Shown here: positions 1 to 8,586 of the stretch, one piece after another
Layout of the letters: each line of letters opens with the position of its first letter
Numbering within the stretch: the stretch's first letter is position 1
Origin: Planctomycetota bacterium
Lineage (GTDB): Bacteria; Planctomycetota; UBA1135
Reading direction: 5' to 3'
Length of the DNA stretch: 47,200 nucleotides
NCBI GenBank assembly: GCA_030749235.1
Contig: JASMKM010000070.1
Span: 1 to 47,200, forward strand
The notes under the pieces: model-generated
What the model was told of the DNA's origin: nothing
What the model saw: only the letters and a program-made list of their open reading frames with translations
Database searches by the model: none
Program-made: the position numbers and the translations under genes

Positions 1-79
1 GGCGGCATTCGCCTTGGCGGATTCCTCGGCGCTACCCTAAAGGACGGTCGCCGATGCCCAATGCGTCGTCGTGAGCTCC
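1..79. other. Left-edge sequence, possible end of an upstream gene
   Basis: No gene can be supported. In + frame 2 the first 37 bases read AAFALADSSALP and then hit TAA at 38-40. This could be the C-terminus of a gene entering from the left, but twelve residues are too few to judge. No clear promoter or ribosome binding site for mutY is visible here. Confidence 0.25.
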
Positions 80-1138
80 ATGGACACCAACTTTTCCTCC
101 CTGCTGCGTGCTTGGTTCGCCGACCGGGGGCGGGACCTTCCATGGCGAATCACCGATGAGCGCGGCCTGCGCGACCCCTATCGCACATGGATCTCCGAGA
201 TCATGTTGCAACAGACGCGGGTCGAGGCGGTTCTGCCGTACTTCGAGGATTTCCTGCAGCAGTTCAATGGTCCAGAGGCCTTGGCGGCGGCGTCGGAACA
301 GCAGGTGCTGAAGGCTTGGGCTGGTCTCGGTTACTACCGACGTGCGCGCTTGTTGCATGCTGCAGCGTCAAGCTTGGTGAAGGATTTCGCTAGCGAGTTT
401 CCCGCCAGCGCTAAGGAGTTGAGAATCTTGCCGGGCATCGGCGCCTACACTTCAGCGGCGATTGCCTCCCTAGCATTCGGTGAGCGGATTCCAGTAGTGG
501 ACGGTAACGTCAAACGGGTTGTGGCGCGTTTCATGGCCTTGGAGCGTGGAGCCGACGATCCGAAATTGGAACGCGCCGCTCGCGAGCAGGGTAATCGGTG
601 GATGAGTGAACTGCCGGATGGCAACTTGGCGGCAGCGGGGGAGTTGAATGAGGCCTTGATGGAGTTGGGGGCGACGCTGTGTACTCCGCGCAATCCGCGC
701 TGTGGAGAATGCCCGGTGGCGGAGTCTTGCGCAGCTTTGAAGCAGGGCAAGGTGTTGGAGCTGCCTCTGCCGAAGAAGGTGAAGAAATGGGTGGATCTGG
801 AGATGGTCTTTCTCGTCCAAAGGGTGGGAGCGCGGGTCCTTCTTAAGGCCCGCCAAGATGGCTGGAGTCCTGGCCTCTACGAACCCCCCTCCCTCATCCT
901 CAAGGACCAACCGCCAGAATCGGCGGCCACAAGGCTCCAACATGACTTCCAATTACCGACAAAAATCGTACCGAAAGACTGCGGTGTAGTTCGCCACACC
1001 ATCACGCACCACCGCATCCGCGCCCATGTTTTCCTCGCACCATCCGGCCCGACCGTGCATCGCGAAGATTGCCTAGATCCCGAGTCCGTTCCACTCACCG
1101 GCTTGGCCCGCAAGGTGCTCGACAGCGCATTCCCCTAG
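80..1138 (+). CDS. mutY: A/G-specific adenine DNA glycosylase MutY
   Basis: MutY removes adenine mispaired with 8-oxoguanine in base excision repair. In the 352-residue product the catalytic Glu lies in SEIMLQQT near residue 40, followed by the helix-hairpin-helix LPGIGAYT and the catalytic Asp in VVDGNVKR. The iron-sulfur loop is seen as C-x6-C-x2-C-x5-C (CTPRNPRCGECPVAESC, about residues 201-217). The last 110 residues form the NUDIX-like 8-oxoG recognition domain, with GWSPGLYEPP and THHRIRAHVF. The length is normal for the family. The start is taken at ATG 80, which places the first Trp as in E. coli MutY; an in-frame GTG at 71 would add three residues. It stands alone, 209 bp before the next gene. 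Confidence 0.96.
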   Translation: MDTNFSSLLRAWFADRGRDLPWRITDERGLRDPYRTWISEIMLQQTRVEAVLPYFEDFLQQFNGPEALAAASEQQVLKAWAGLGYYRRARLLHAAASSLVKDFASEFPASAKELRILPGIGAYTSAAIASLAFGERIPVVDGNVKRVVARFMALERGADDPKLERAAREQGNRWMSELPDGNLAAAGELNEALMELGATLCTPRNPRCGECPVAESCAALKQGKVLELPLPKKVKKWVDLEMVFLVQRVGARVLLKARQDGWSPGLYEPPSLILKDQPPESAATRLQHDFQLPTKIVPKDCGVVRHTITHHRIRAHVFLAPSGPTVHREDCLDPESVPLTGLARKVLDSAFP

Positions 1139-1347
1139 AAGCCTTTACCGATGGAAAGTTTAATCCGAAGCTTGCCCCTTTTCGCCCGACTCTCCTGGGC
1201 TTCGGCAGCTGCGCCTTGCCGCACGGACCCAATCACGGCATGGCCCCCCGGAGTGCGGTGAGCTTCGGCATGGTCAGTGGCCTGCACGCCGAAAACGCGC
1301 GCACCGGTTTTCACCTCGCCGTAGTTCCCACCTTGTAAGCAACGCCC
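1139..1347. other. 209-bp intergenic stretch
   Basis: Both strands are open over much of this gap, but neither reading has a credible start or a recognisable product. The minus-strand reading would run into the signal peptide of the next gene, and the plus-strand reading is an extension of another frame of mutY. No clear promoter, terminator or RNA is seen. Confidence 0.4.
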
Positions 1348-2133
1348 ATGCGGAGGCGCATACTCCTGACGATCTTGCTCTTGCCGGCTTGTTCCTACTT
1401 GCCGGAAGCCCATGGCGATTTCATCAACACGCCCAACGTCAGCCGTACCGTCGGTGCCGGTGTGGTCGGCGAAGGGGTGTTGGAAGTCGAAGGCATGGCC
1501 GACATCGATCCAGGCGACAAGGTCAAGAGCATCATCAAGGTCAACGCGGGTTTGGGCCCGGGCCTAGAGCTCGCGGTCGGTTTCGGCCCTTATTACAGTG
1601 CAGGTACTGGCCCCGACAGTCATGGCCCTGGAGATGTCACCCTTTCCGCCAAGTACAAGTATGCCGACGGCACCGAAGGGCGGCCGCATGGCATCGTCGA
1701 GTTTGGGACCCGCTTTCCGACCAGCGATACCGGACCTTCCGGGCGCAAGGGCGAGACCGACGCCCTGGTCGCCACCACCCTGGGCCAAGCCTTCGGTGAT
1801 TATTCCCTATTGGGCACCTATGAACTTGGCCTGCTCGGCGACGAAACTTCGGCCACCGTGGTGATTGAACATGCAGGATCACTGGCTGCATCCTTTCGTC
1901 TGTCTCCCCAGTTGCGCGCCTTCACCGAAGCTTCCATGGTGCACGAACCTCGCGCCAGCGTCACCGAATGGTTCGGCGGCTGCGGTGCCGGCTGGACAAT
2001 CTCTGAAGGTTTCGAGTTACAGGGTGCTGTGCAGTTCGGACTCACCGATGAGGCGCCCGACTACATGCTGGTCTTCGGCTTCGCCTACGAATTGGGTCCG
2101 ATCCTTCCGGTCATGCGCGGCAGCGGACTTTGA
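1348..2133 (+). CDS. Exported outer-membrane-type beta protein (MetA-pathway-like)
   Basis: The product has 261 residues. The N-terminus has three Arg and a hydrophobic core (MRRRILLTILLLPAC), i.e. a signal peptide. LLPAC at residues 11-15 could be a lipobox, although Pro at -2 is unusual. The mature part alternates short polar and hydrophobic strands with Gly-rich turns (AKYKYADG, EFGTRFPTSDTG, GDYSLLGTYELGLLGD). This resembles the 'putative MetA-pathway of phenol degradation' outer-membrane family (PF13557), whose function is poorly defined. It stands between mutY and the convergent xylB, with no operon partner. The family call is by pattern only; exported beta-rich protein is the safer statement. 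Confidence 0.7.
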   Translation: MRRRILLTILLLPACSYLPEAHGDFINTPNVSRTVGAGVVGEGVLEVEGMADIDPGDKVKSIIKVNAGLGPGLELAVGFGPYYSAGTGPDSHGPGDVTLSAKYKYADGTEGRPHGIVEFGTRFPTSDTGPSGRKGETDALVATTLGQAFGDYSLLGTYELGLLGDETSATVVIEHAGSLAASFRLSPQLRAFTEASMVHEPRASVTEWFGGCGAGWTISEGFELQGAVQFGLTDEAPDYMLVFGFAYELGPILPVMRGSGL

Positions 2134-2165
2134 TTGACCGCACCCACTCGCTCTATACAGCTCGC

Positions 2166-3602
2166 CTAGCCGAACAACTGCTGACCGAGTTCGGTAAAGG
2201 CTTGCAGCTTGTCCTCGTAACATTGCGCCCATGTCTCATCCGGCTGCAGCAGCTCTCCTTGCCGTGGTGGATGATATTCACTGGGGTGAAGGCCACTTGC
2301 CATCCAGCGCGCCTGCAGAGCGGCTCCCAAGGCTGCGCTTTCTTGCTCCAGAAGAATCTCCAACGGCTGTTGAATCATGTCGCAGAGGATGCGTGCCCAA
2401 AGCGGATTGCGTGCACCGCCTCCGACCAGGCGAATACGATTCACCGGTAACTTCAATGCCTGCAGTTGATTTAATCCCTGCGCCAAGGCCAAGCTCGCGC
2501 CTTCGATAGCTGCGCGATAAAGCACAGCCGGTTGCAGGCTGCCGGCACTCAAACCGAACAGCACACCCTTGGCATGCGGCCAATCCGGGGTGCGTTCGCC
2601 ACTCAAATATGGCAAGAACAGCGGCACCCTCTGCGTCGGCGTGAGTTGGCCAGCGGCGGCAGTTAGCTCAGGATGGCTATGGTTGCTGGCAGCTCGCGCC
2701 TCCTCGACCACGGTGGTGCAGTTCTGCGTGCAGATAAGCGGCAGTCCGCCACCTAGAGCATCGCGGAAGGGGGCGACGCCACCGCTCGGATCCAACACTG
2801 CTCGATCACTATGTCCGAAGATGGTGCCACTGGTGCCCAAGCTCAGGACCCAAGTACCCTCCTCGCTGGCGCCGGCGCCAAGCGCACTCATCATGTTGTC
2901 GCCACTGCCAACCGAGATAGGCAAATCTTCCGGCAGACCGAAGTGCTTCGACCAATGTGCAGACAAGGAACCGTGGGTGTCGCTTGGTGCCGATAGGGGC
3001 AGCAGCATCTCGGGCAGGTCGGGATGGATCCTGGCAGCCGCGTCCAGCTGATAGGCTCCGGCGGTCGGATCATAGAGGCCGGTGCCGGATGCGTCGCCGT
3101 GATCGGTGGCAAGTACACCGCTCAAGCGCAGGTTCAACCAATCATGCGGCAGCGTGACATAGCGCAAGCGTGCGAACAATTCCGGTTCATGCTGTACCAT
3201 CCAAAGAATCTTTGGAGCGGTGAAGCCTGCCGGCACCTTGCGCCCAACCCACTCACTCACTTGCTGGGCCTCTTCGACCGCCTCAACGTCGCACCACAAC
3301 TTGGCTGGGCGTAACACTTGGAGGTGCTCATCTAATGCCACCAATCCATGTTGTTGCCCCGACACGCCCAAGGCACGGATTCGCGTGGCATCCACGCCAG
3401 GCTGTTGCAAGGCCGCATGCATGGCATTGTCGAATGCCTGCCACCAGTCGGCCGGATCCTGCTCGGCGGCGCCTGGGCGTGGACTGTTCGGTGCCAGCAC
3501 CTCATCTTGTCCACGCGCAACAATGGATTCGGTCTCGGCGTCGAAGACCACCACTTTGACCGATTGGGTGCCGAGATCGACGCCGAGGTACAAGCTCATC
3601 AT
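2166..3602 (-). CDS. xylB: Xylulokinase
   Basis: A FGGY-family kinase of 478 residues that phosphorylates D-xylulose to xylulose-5-phosphate. Visible features are the N-terminal phosphate-binding loop (YLGVDLGTQSVKV), GVSGQQHGLV, the catalytic Asp in VGSGDNMMSALGAG, the ATP-site segment LSLGTSGTIF and the C-terminal adenosine-binding IRLVGGGARNPLW. GQQHG and the length favour xylulokinase over glycerol kinase. The gene follows xylA: its first ATG (3602-3600) shares one base with the xylA stop (TAATG), so the two are translationally coupled. A second ATG follows immediately, so the start may be one codon later. Confidence 0.95.
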   Translation of the reverse strand: MMSLYLGVDLGTQSVKVVVFDAETESIVARGQDEVLAPNSPRPGAAEQDPADWWQAFDNAMHAALQQPGVDATRIRALGVSGQQHGLVALDEHLQVLRPAKLWCDVEAVEEAQQVSEWVGRKVPAGFTAPKILWMVQHEPELFARLRYVTLPHDWLNLRLSGVLATDHGDASGTGLYDPTAGAYQLDAAARIHPDLPEMLLPLSAPSDTHGSLSAHWSKHFGLPEDLPISVGSGDNMMSALGAGASEEGTWVLSLGTSGTIFGHSDRAVLDPSGGVAPFRDALGGGLPLICTQNCTTVVEEARAASNHSHPELTAAAGQLTPTQRVPLFLPYLSGERTPDWPHAKGVLFGLSAGSLQPAVLYRAAIEGASLALAQGLNQLQALKLPVNRIRLVGGGARNPLWARILCDMIQQPLEILLEQESAALGAALQARWMASGLHPSEYHPPRQGELLQPDETWAQCYEDKLQAFTELGQQLFG

Positions 3603-4783
3603 TAACGCACGCCAAACAGGTGTTCCATGGCGAGCTGGTCCAACCGTTCATAACGATGGCCTTGCGCTGCCAGGGCTTCCGGATCCAGGTCCAGGGCTTC
3701 CAAGGTTTCCAAGCTCTCTGGTGTGTAGTCTTTCAGCAGGGCGCCGATCCGATCTGGATCGGCATGATTGGCGGCAAGAATTTCCTGCACTTCCTTGTCG
3801 GCGTCGAAGGCCGCAGCTTTGGCCGCGAGAATCTTGTAAGTGCGCATGCATCCGCTCGCGAAATCCCAGACACCGTCGATGTCTTCGGTACGGTAAGCAT
3901 GCGCATCGAAGTGCAGCGGGCCCGTGTAAGCGGGACGGCCGCAGGTGCCCTCGAGCAGACGCACCAGGAAGAAGGCGCCTTTGACATCTTCACTGCCAAA
4001 GCGCAGATCCTGGTCGTAACGGCCAATCTTCTGCGCGTTCAGGTCGATGTGGAACAACTTGTTGACTTCCATTGCCTGGGCGACGGCGTGCACCATGCTC
4101 AAGCCAGGCATGTTCTCATGCGCAACTTCCGGATTCACGCCGACCATATCGGCGTGGTCGAGCGTATCGATGAAGTGCAGCATGTGGCCGGTGGTGGCCA
4201 AGTACATATCGCCACGTGGTTCGTTGGGCTTGGCCTCCAGGGCGAAGCGCAACGAATAACCTTGATCCAAGGTCCAGGCAGCCAGGAAGTCCAGGCACTC
4301 GCGGTACCAGGAGATCGCGTCGCGACAGTCGCGAGCGGCGTCGGTCTCGACACCTTCACGGCCACCCCAGAAGACGATGGTCTCAGCACCCATTTCCACG
4401 CCCATGTCGATGGCGCGCTTCGCCTTGCGTACCGCGAAGGCGCGGACCTTCGGGTCGGAACTGGTGAATGCGCCATCACGGAAAACCGGATGACTGAACA
4501 GGTTGGTGGTGGCCATCGGCACGCGCAGTCCGCAGTCCTGGACCACGTCCATGAACTCGCCCACAATGCGGTCTTGGTCGGCGGCGGAGGAACCGAAAGG
4601 AACCAAGTCGTTGTCGTGCAGGTTGACGCCATAGGCACCAGCTTTGGCCAGACCACGCACAATGTCGGTCGGGCTGATACGCGGCCGCACAGGGCCACCG
4701 AAGGGATCGGCGCCGGGGTTGCCGACCGTCCACAGGCCGAAGGTGAAGCGATCGTCGGGGGCAGGGTTGTAGAGTTCGTTCAT
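3602..4783 (-). CDS. xylA: Xylose isomerase
   Basis: Converts D-xylose to D-xylulose in the cytoplasm. The 393-residue product has the size and motifs of the actinobacterial (class I) type: FWGGREG, EAKPNEPRGD (metal ligand Glu and catalytic Lys), EVAHENMPGL, FHIDLNAQ and HFDAHAYRTED. The start is set at ATG 4783, giving MNELYNPAPDD, which aligns with the family start. The frame stays open on to 5209, but that extension is antisense to the next gene and has no XylA features. A possible -10 (TATTCT on the minus strand, about 15 nt upstream of the ATG) is present. It is co-transcribed with xylB and divergent from the isomerase gene at 4853. Confidence 0.96.
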   Translation of the reverse strand: MNELYNPAPDDRFTFGLWTVGNPGADPFGGPVRPRISPTDIVRGLAKAGAYGVNLHDNDLVPFGSSAADQDRIVGEFMDVVQDCGLRVPMATTNLFSHPVFRDGAFTSSDPKVRAFAVRKAKRAIDMGVEMGAETIVFWGGREGVETDAARDCRDAISWYRECLDFLAAWTLDQGYSLRFALEAKPNEPRGDMYLATTGHMLHFIDTLDHADMVGVNPEVAHENMPGLSMVHAVAQAMEVNKLFHIDLNAQKIGRYDQDLRFGSEDVKGAFFLVRLLEGTCGRPAYTGPLHFDAHAYRTEDIDGVWDFASGCMRTYKILAAKAAAFDADKEVQEILAANHADPDRIGALLKDYTPESLETLEALDLDPEALAAQGHRYERLDQLAMEHLFGVR

Positions 4784-4852
4784 GACTGGATGGCCGCAAG
4801 AATACCGCATCCGCTGGACGCGCAACGGTGGCAAGCCAACAATGAGGGCGCG

Positions 4853-5911
4853 ATGAAGACGATCAAAGGCCCTGCGATTTTCCTCGCCCAATATATGGGC
4901 GAAAAACCTCCCTTCAACGATTACGAACTGGCGGCCGAATGGGCTGGTGGGTTGGGCTTCAAGGGAGTGCAAGTCCCGACTTGGGATGGCAACGCCATCG
5001 ACCTGGACTTGGCAGTCGAATCCAAGGACTATTGCGACGAATACCGCGGCAAGATGGCGGCCTTCGGCGTGGAGCCCACCGAACTCTCCACTCACCTGCA
5101 AGGCCAGTTGGTCGCAGTGCATCCGGCCTACGACGAGTTGTTCGATGGCTTCGCACCGGAAGCGGTGCGCGGAAACCCAAAGGCACGCACCGAATGGGGC
5201 ATCGAGCAAGTGCGCAAGTCCTTGTTGGCTTCGAAGAACCTGGGCCTCACTTCTTCGGTCACCTTCAGCGGTGCCATGGCTTGGCCATACTTTTACCCTT
5301 GGCCGCCACGCCCAGCCGGTTTGGTCGAGGAAGCCTTTGCCGAACTCGGCCGCCGTTGGCGTCCGTTATTGGATGTGGCCGACGAATGCGGTATCGACCT
5401 GTGTTACGAAATCCATCCCGGCGAAGACCTGCACGACGGCGCCACTTGGGAGCGTTTCCTCGAGGAGGTCGACCATCATCCGCGCGCCAACATCCTTTAT
5501 GACCCGAGCCACTTTGTCTTGCAGGGTTTGGATTATCTGCAGTTTCTCGATCTCTATCACGAGCGCGTGAAGATGTTCCATGTCAAGGATGCCGAGTTGG
5601 TCTGTGATGGCCGCGTCGGTGTTTACGGCGGTTATCAGAACTGGGGTGACCGCGCCGGACGATTCCGTTCCTTGGGCGATGGGCAGACCGACTTCGTGTC
5701 GATCTTTACCAAGTTGGCTAAGTACGACTTCCCCGGGTGGGCAGTGCTTGAATGGGAGTGTGCCTATAAGGACAACCTAGTCGGCGCTGCCGAAGGCGCG
5801 GCCTTCATCGCCGATCACATCATCGAAGTGGCGGAAGGGTCCTTTGATGATTTCGCTGACTCCGGTTCCGGCATCGAAGCAAATCGCCGCATCTTGGGAT
5901 TGGAAGGATGA
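4853..5911 (+). CDS. Sugar phosphate isomerase/epimerase (TIM barrel)
   Basis: A 352-residue member of the xylose-isomerase-like TIM-barrel superfamily (AP_endonuc_2). Metal and catalytic positions are seen as Glu in CYEIHPGED, Asp in LYDPSHFVLQ, His in MFHVKDAE and Glu in VLEWECAYKD. The start is ATG 4853 (MKTIKGPAIFL); no upstream homology continues although the frame is open. It overlaps the next gene by ATGA. A sugar isomerase paired with a Gfo/Idh/MocA oxidoreductase is a common arrangement for inositol or unusual-sugar catabolism. The position divergent to xylAB suggests a role with pentoses or related sugars. The substrate cannot be read from the sequence. Confidence 0.9.
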   Translation: MKTIKGPAIFLAQYMGEKPPFNDYELAAEWAGGLGFKGVQVPTWDGNAIDLDLAVESKDYCDEYRGKMAAFGVEPTELSTHLQGQLVAVHPAYDELFDGFAPEAVRGNPKARTEWGIEQVRKSLLASKNLGLTSSVTFSGAMAWPYFYPWPPRPAGLVEEAFAELGRRWRPLLDVADECGIDLCYEIHPGEDLHDGATWERFLEEVDHHPRANILYDPSHFVLQGLDYLQFLDLYHERVKMFHVKDAELVCDGRVGVYGGYQNWGDRAGRFRSLGDGQTDFVSIFTKLAKYDFPGWAVLEWECAYKDNLVGAAEGAAFIADHIIEVAEGSFDDFADSGSGIEANRRILGLEG

Positions 5912-7053
5912 GTGCCGCGCAGGAACTGAGGCCGGTGCGCATCGGCATGGTTGGTGGCGGCCCAGGTGCCTTCATCGGTGCGGTTCATCGCATGGCGATT
6001 GCCTTGGATGGGCGTTTTCAGCTGGTCGCAGGTGCTTTCAGTTCATCGCCCGAGAAGAGCCAAGAGACTGGTCGCGAGCTGGGATTGGATCCCTCCCGGG
6101 TCTACGACACTTGGCAGCAGATGCTCGAGGCCGAAGCGGCATTGCCGCAACAGCAACGCATCGAGGCCGTCAGCATTGTCACGCCGAATCATGTGCACCA
6201 TGGGCCGTCAGTGGCAGCATTGAACGCGGGTTTCCATGTGATCTGCGATAAGCCGTTGACGATTTCGTCGGACTTGGCGGAGGAAATCGTCGCCGCCACC
6301 AAGAGCAGCGGTTGCCTGTTCGCGCTCACCCATAACTACACCGGTTATCCGATGATCCGCGAAGCCCGCGAGTTGGTGCGCGGCGGCGGCATCGGCCGCG
6401 TATTGAAGGTCTATGCCGAATACCTGCAGGGTTGGTTGGTCGACCCGATTGAGGAGACCGGTCAGAAGCAGGCCGATTGGCGTACCGACCCGAGTCGTAG
6501 TGGTCCTGGTGGTGCGCTTGGCGACATCGGCACCCATGCTTTCCAGTTGTTGGAGCATGTCAGTGGTGAAAGGGTTACGCGCTTGTTTGGCCAGCGTCAT
6601 AGCTTCGTGCCGACTCGCAAGGTCGACGACGACGCCATGGTGTTGTTGGAAATGTCCGGCGGCGCCACCGGCACCTTGACCGCAAGTCAGGTCTGCACCG
6701 GACGCGAGAACGGTCTGCGTCTGCGCATCTACGGGACGGAAGGTGGTGTCGAGTGGGACCAGGAGAATCCCAACGACCTGCGGGTCTTGAAGAAGGATGG
6801 CGCCTATGAGGTGCGTCGGCCTGGGAATGCTTACGTCTGCCCCGGCGCGGCAAGCTTGACGCGCTTACCTGGCGGGCACCCGGAAGGATATCTGGAAGGC
6901 TTCGCCAACATTTACACGGCCTTCGCGCGTGCGATTCGTGGTGAAGAGAGCCAGGAGGATCCCTATCCGACCGTCGAAGAAGGGCAACGTGGAGTCGCCT
7001 TCATCGAAGCCGTGATTGCAAGTTCCGAGCAGGAGCAGTGGGTTCAGCTGTGA
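5908..7053 (+). CDS. Gfo/Idh/MocA-family NAD(P)-dependent oxidoreductase
   Basis: The product has 381 residues. The N-terminal Rossmann fold starts with RIGMVGGGPGAFIGAVHR. The family Lys is in CDKPLT, followed by the C-terminal Gfo/Idh/MocA domain with GDIGTHAFQL (candidate catalytic Asp and His). These enzymes oxidise or reduce sugar or inositol hydroxyls with NAD(P). It overlaps the upstream isomerase gene by 4 bp, so both are one operon. The pair probably oxidises and isomerises the same sugar. The gene ends 108 bp before the convergent ispF, with a hairpin at 7071-7102 in the gap. Confidence 0.93.
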   Translation: MSAAQELRPVRIGMVGGGPGAFIGAVHRMAIALDGRFQLVAGAFSSSPEKSQETGRELGLDPSRVYDTWQQMLEAEAALPQQQRIEAVSIVTPNHVHHGPSVAALNAGFHVICDKPLTISSDLAEEIVAATKSSGCLFALTHNYTGYPMIREARELVRGGGIGRVLKVYAEYLQGWLVDPIEETGQKQADWRTDPSRSGPGGALGDIGTHAFQLLEHVSGERVTRLFGQRHSFVPTRKVDDDAMVLLEMSGGATGTLTASQVCTGRENGLRLRIYGTEGGVEWDQENPNDLRVLKKDGAYEVRRPGNAYVCPGAASLTRLPGGHPEGYLEGFANIYTAFARAIRGEESQEDPYPTVEEGQRGVAFIEAVIASSEQEQWVQL

Positions 7054-7070
7054 CAACCCAACGCGGCACG

Positions 7071-7102
7071 CAATGTAAGGATTCATCCACGGATCCTTAT
7101 TG
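7071..7102 (+). terminator. Hairpin between convergent operons
   Basis: CAAT-gt-AAGGAT and ATCCTT-a-TTG form an interrupted stem around a 10-nt loop, 18 nt after the stop at 7053. There is no T-tract, so it may be a weak or factor-assisted terminator for the sugar operon, and its symmetry would also serve ispF coming from the other side. Confidence 0.4.
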
Positions 7103-7161
7103 CGAAAGATGAGTGGCAGGCTTTAGGCCGCTGATCGTGGACTCGGGAGCAAGAGTCTCCC

Positions 7162-7677
7162 TCAGGAACAATCACCAGCACGCGGCACGCCCTTCAACAT
7201 GACGATGGCTTGCACTTCAATGGCTTGCGCAGCATCGCCGCCACCGCCCTCGGCGGTCTTGCCCTTCAGGTTTACGCGATCGATTGGCAGTTCCAACAGT
7301 TTGGCCAGGTTAGCGCGCATCGTTGCACGATGCGGTGCAAGCTTTGGTCGATCACAGATCACCACCATGTCGGCGGAAATCACGCGCAGGCCCACCTCGG
7401 CTAAGAGGGTCAACGCAGCGGTGACGAAACGATCCGAGGACGCACTTTTCCATTGCGGATCGGTGTCAGGAAACAGCGTTCCGAGATCATCTAAGCCACC
7501 AGCGCCGAGCAAGGCATCGGTGAGGGCATGCAGGATGACGTCGGCATCGGAATGGCCACTGGGACCGACCGGACTATCGAGGACTACGCCAGCGAGGGTG
7601 CAAGTTTCGCCGGCAACCAGTGCGTGGCGGTCCCAGCCTAGGCCTACGCGAGGCAACATATCCATGGGGGAACTCAT
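7162..7677 (-). CDS. ispF: 2-C-methyl-D-erythritol 2,4-cyclodiphosphate synthase
   Basis: IspF cyclises CDP-ME-2-phosphate to MEcPP with loss of CMP in the MEP isoprenoid pathway. In the 171-residue product the metal-binding Asp and His are in GLGWDRH (D16, H18), followed by SGHSDADVILHALTDALLGA, LGTLFPDTDP and the substrate loop NLKGKTAEGGGG. The length is normal for the family. The start ATG lies inside the end of ispD with a 4-bp overlap, so the two are coupled. This ispD-ispF arrangement is common in bacteria. Confidence 0.96.
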   Translation of the reverse strand: MSSPMDMLPRVGLGWDRHALVAGETCTLAGVVLDSPVGPSGHSDADVILHALTDALLGAGGLDDLGTLFPDTDPQWKSASSDRFVTAALTLLAEVGLRVISADMVVICDRPKLAPHRATMRANLAKLLELPIDRVNLKGKTAEGGGGDAAQAIEVQAIVMLKGVPRAGDCS

Positions 7678-8417
7678 GAAGAACTTTCTGAACCGGAGGA
7701 GGGGGAGGAAACCGATGAGCCGGGGCCGTGGTCGCGAAATAGCGCTTCAGCCAGCAGCAGATCACGCGGCGCGGTGATCTTGAAGTTAGGGCTGTGGCCG
7801 GCGATCAACTCCGGGGCATGACCGCAATGCTCCAGCATCATGCTCTCATCGGTTGGCAGGCCGTTCGCATCCACATTCCACTGGGCGAAGGCGTCGAGCA
7901 TCCAATCGAAACGCGCGACCTGAGGCGTCAAGGCACGCCACATAGAATCGCGCGACATTGTGCTCTGCACGCGATCTTCGGCGCAACTCATCTTCAGCGT
8001 GTCGGTCACCGGCTGGGCGGCGATGGCAGCACCGCTTCGACGCGCGCCGGCGATTACCGCTTCGACATCGCTGGCGGTCACCAAAGGCCGCGCGGCATCA
8101 TGCACCAACAGGTAATCCATTTCGGGATTGGCGGCCTCGCATCCGTTGCGACTGGACAACCAACGTTCGGCGCCGCCGACGACCACGACGTCGGCTCCCA
8201 GTTCCTGTGGGGTGGTGTGCCATTCCGCAGCTAGTCGCTCCAGGTCCACTTCTTTCATCACCACGATGATCTGGCCGATCGATGGGCAGGCACGGAAGGT
8301 AGCCAAGCTGTGCTCAAGGACTGGTTTCCCGGCAAGGCGCATCAGAGTTTTGTTCCTTTCACCCATGCGCCGACCGAGACCAGCAGCAACCAAGACCGCA
8401 GCAGTATCCGCACCCAT
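7674..8417 (-). CDS. ispD: 2-C-methyl-D-erythritol 4-phosphate cytidylyltransferase
   Basis: IspD makes CDP-methylerythritol from MEP and CTP. The product has 247 residues with the nucleotide-binding loop LVAAGLGRRMG, GKPVLEHSLATF, VVGGAERWLSS, LLVHDAARPLV and the C-terminal NFKITAPRDL. The start is placed at ATG 8417 (MGADTAAVLVAAG) rather than the open ATG at 8441. This fits the family and lies 7 nt after a TAGTCT hexamer that would serve as -10. The C-terminus ends in an unusual Ser-rich tail (SSVSSPSSGSESSS). It overlaps ispF by 4 bp and diverges from the small ORF at 8416. Confidence 0.95.
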   Translation of the reverse strand: MGADTAAVLVAAGLGRRMGERNKTLMRLAGKPVLEHSLATFRACPSIGQIIVVMKEVDLERLAAEWHTTPQELGADVVVVGGAERWLSSRNGCEAANPEMDYLLVHDAARPLVTASDVEAVIAGARRSGAAIAAQPVTDTLKMSCAEDRVQSTMSRDSMWRALTPQVARFDWMLDAFAQWNVDANGLPTDESMMLEHCGHAPELIAGHSPNFKITAPRDLLLAEALFRDHGPGSSVSSPSSGSESSS

Positions 8418-8577
8418 GCCGCTTAGACTATCAGGGCGCATCGCCAGTTCCGATGGCAGTTACTCCTTCGAAGACCTGGCGCCGGGAACTTACACGATCT
8501 CAGGTGGCGGCTTCACGCCGGATGTGCTGCAACTTAGCAGTGGACAACAGATGACTTTCCACATCCCGAAGGAGTAG
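8416..8577 (+). CDS. Small ORF, carboxypeptidase-regulatory-like beta domain (fragment?)
   Basis: A 53-residue frame starting at ATG 8416. Its centre, DGSYSFEDLAPGTYTIS, is the hallmark of the carboxypeptidase regulatory-like / transthyretin-like beta-sandwich fold, followed by GGFTPDVLQLSSGQQMTF and a stop. Such domains are normally about 80 residues and sit in larger exported proteins. Here there is no signal peptide and the first strand is missing. It could be a decayed remnant or a genuine mini-protein. Upstream the frame continues only as antisense of ispD. Its last codons carry GGAG, the likely ribosome binding site of ruvC, so it may be the first cistron of the ruvC operon. Confidence 0.45.
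   Translation: MPLRLSGRIASSDGSYSFEDLAPGTYTISGGGFTPDVLQLSSGQQMTFHIPKE
8425..8430 (-). promoter_or_regulatory. Candidate -10 of ispD (TAGTCT), leaderless type
   Basis: TAGTCT on the minus strand is followed by 7 nt and then the ispD ATG, so a start site about 7 nt downstream would fall on or beside the A of ATG. No convincing -35 is seen. It belongs to the recurrent TAnnnT-ATG pattern in this window. Confidence 0.45.
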
Positions 8578-8586
8578 CATGCGTGG

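Noticed and set aside
1135-1413. 92-codon minus-strand frame between mutY and the exported protein
   Set aside because: It looks superficially protein-like at its C-terminus, but it overlaps the neighbour's signal peptide, has no promoter or ribosome binding site and no family resemblance.
2134-2165. Terminator between the exported-protein gene and xylB
   Set aside because: The 32-bp convergent gap has no stem-loop that I could pair.
3620-4852. Long open plus-strand frame antisense to xylA, continuous with the isomerase gene at 4853
   Set aside because: About 411 codons are open, but the translation is compositionally a shadow of xylA, and isomerase homology begins only at ATG 4853.
4784-5209. 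N-terminal extension of xylA on the minus strand
   Set aside because: It is antisense to a well-supported gene and carries no xylose-isomerase features; the family start matches ATG 4783.
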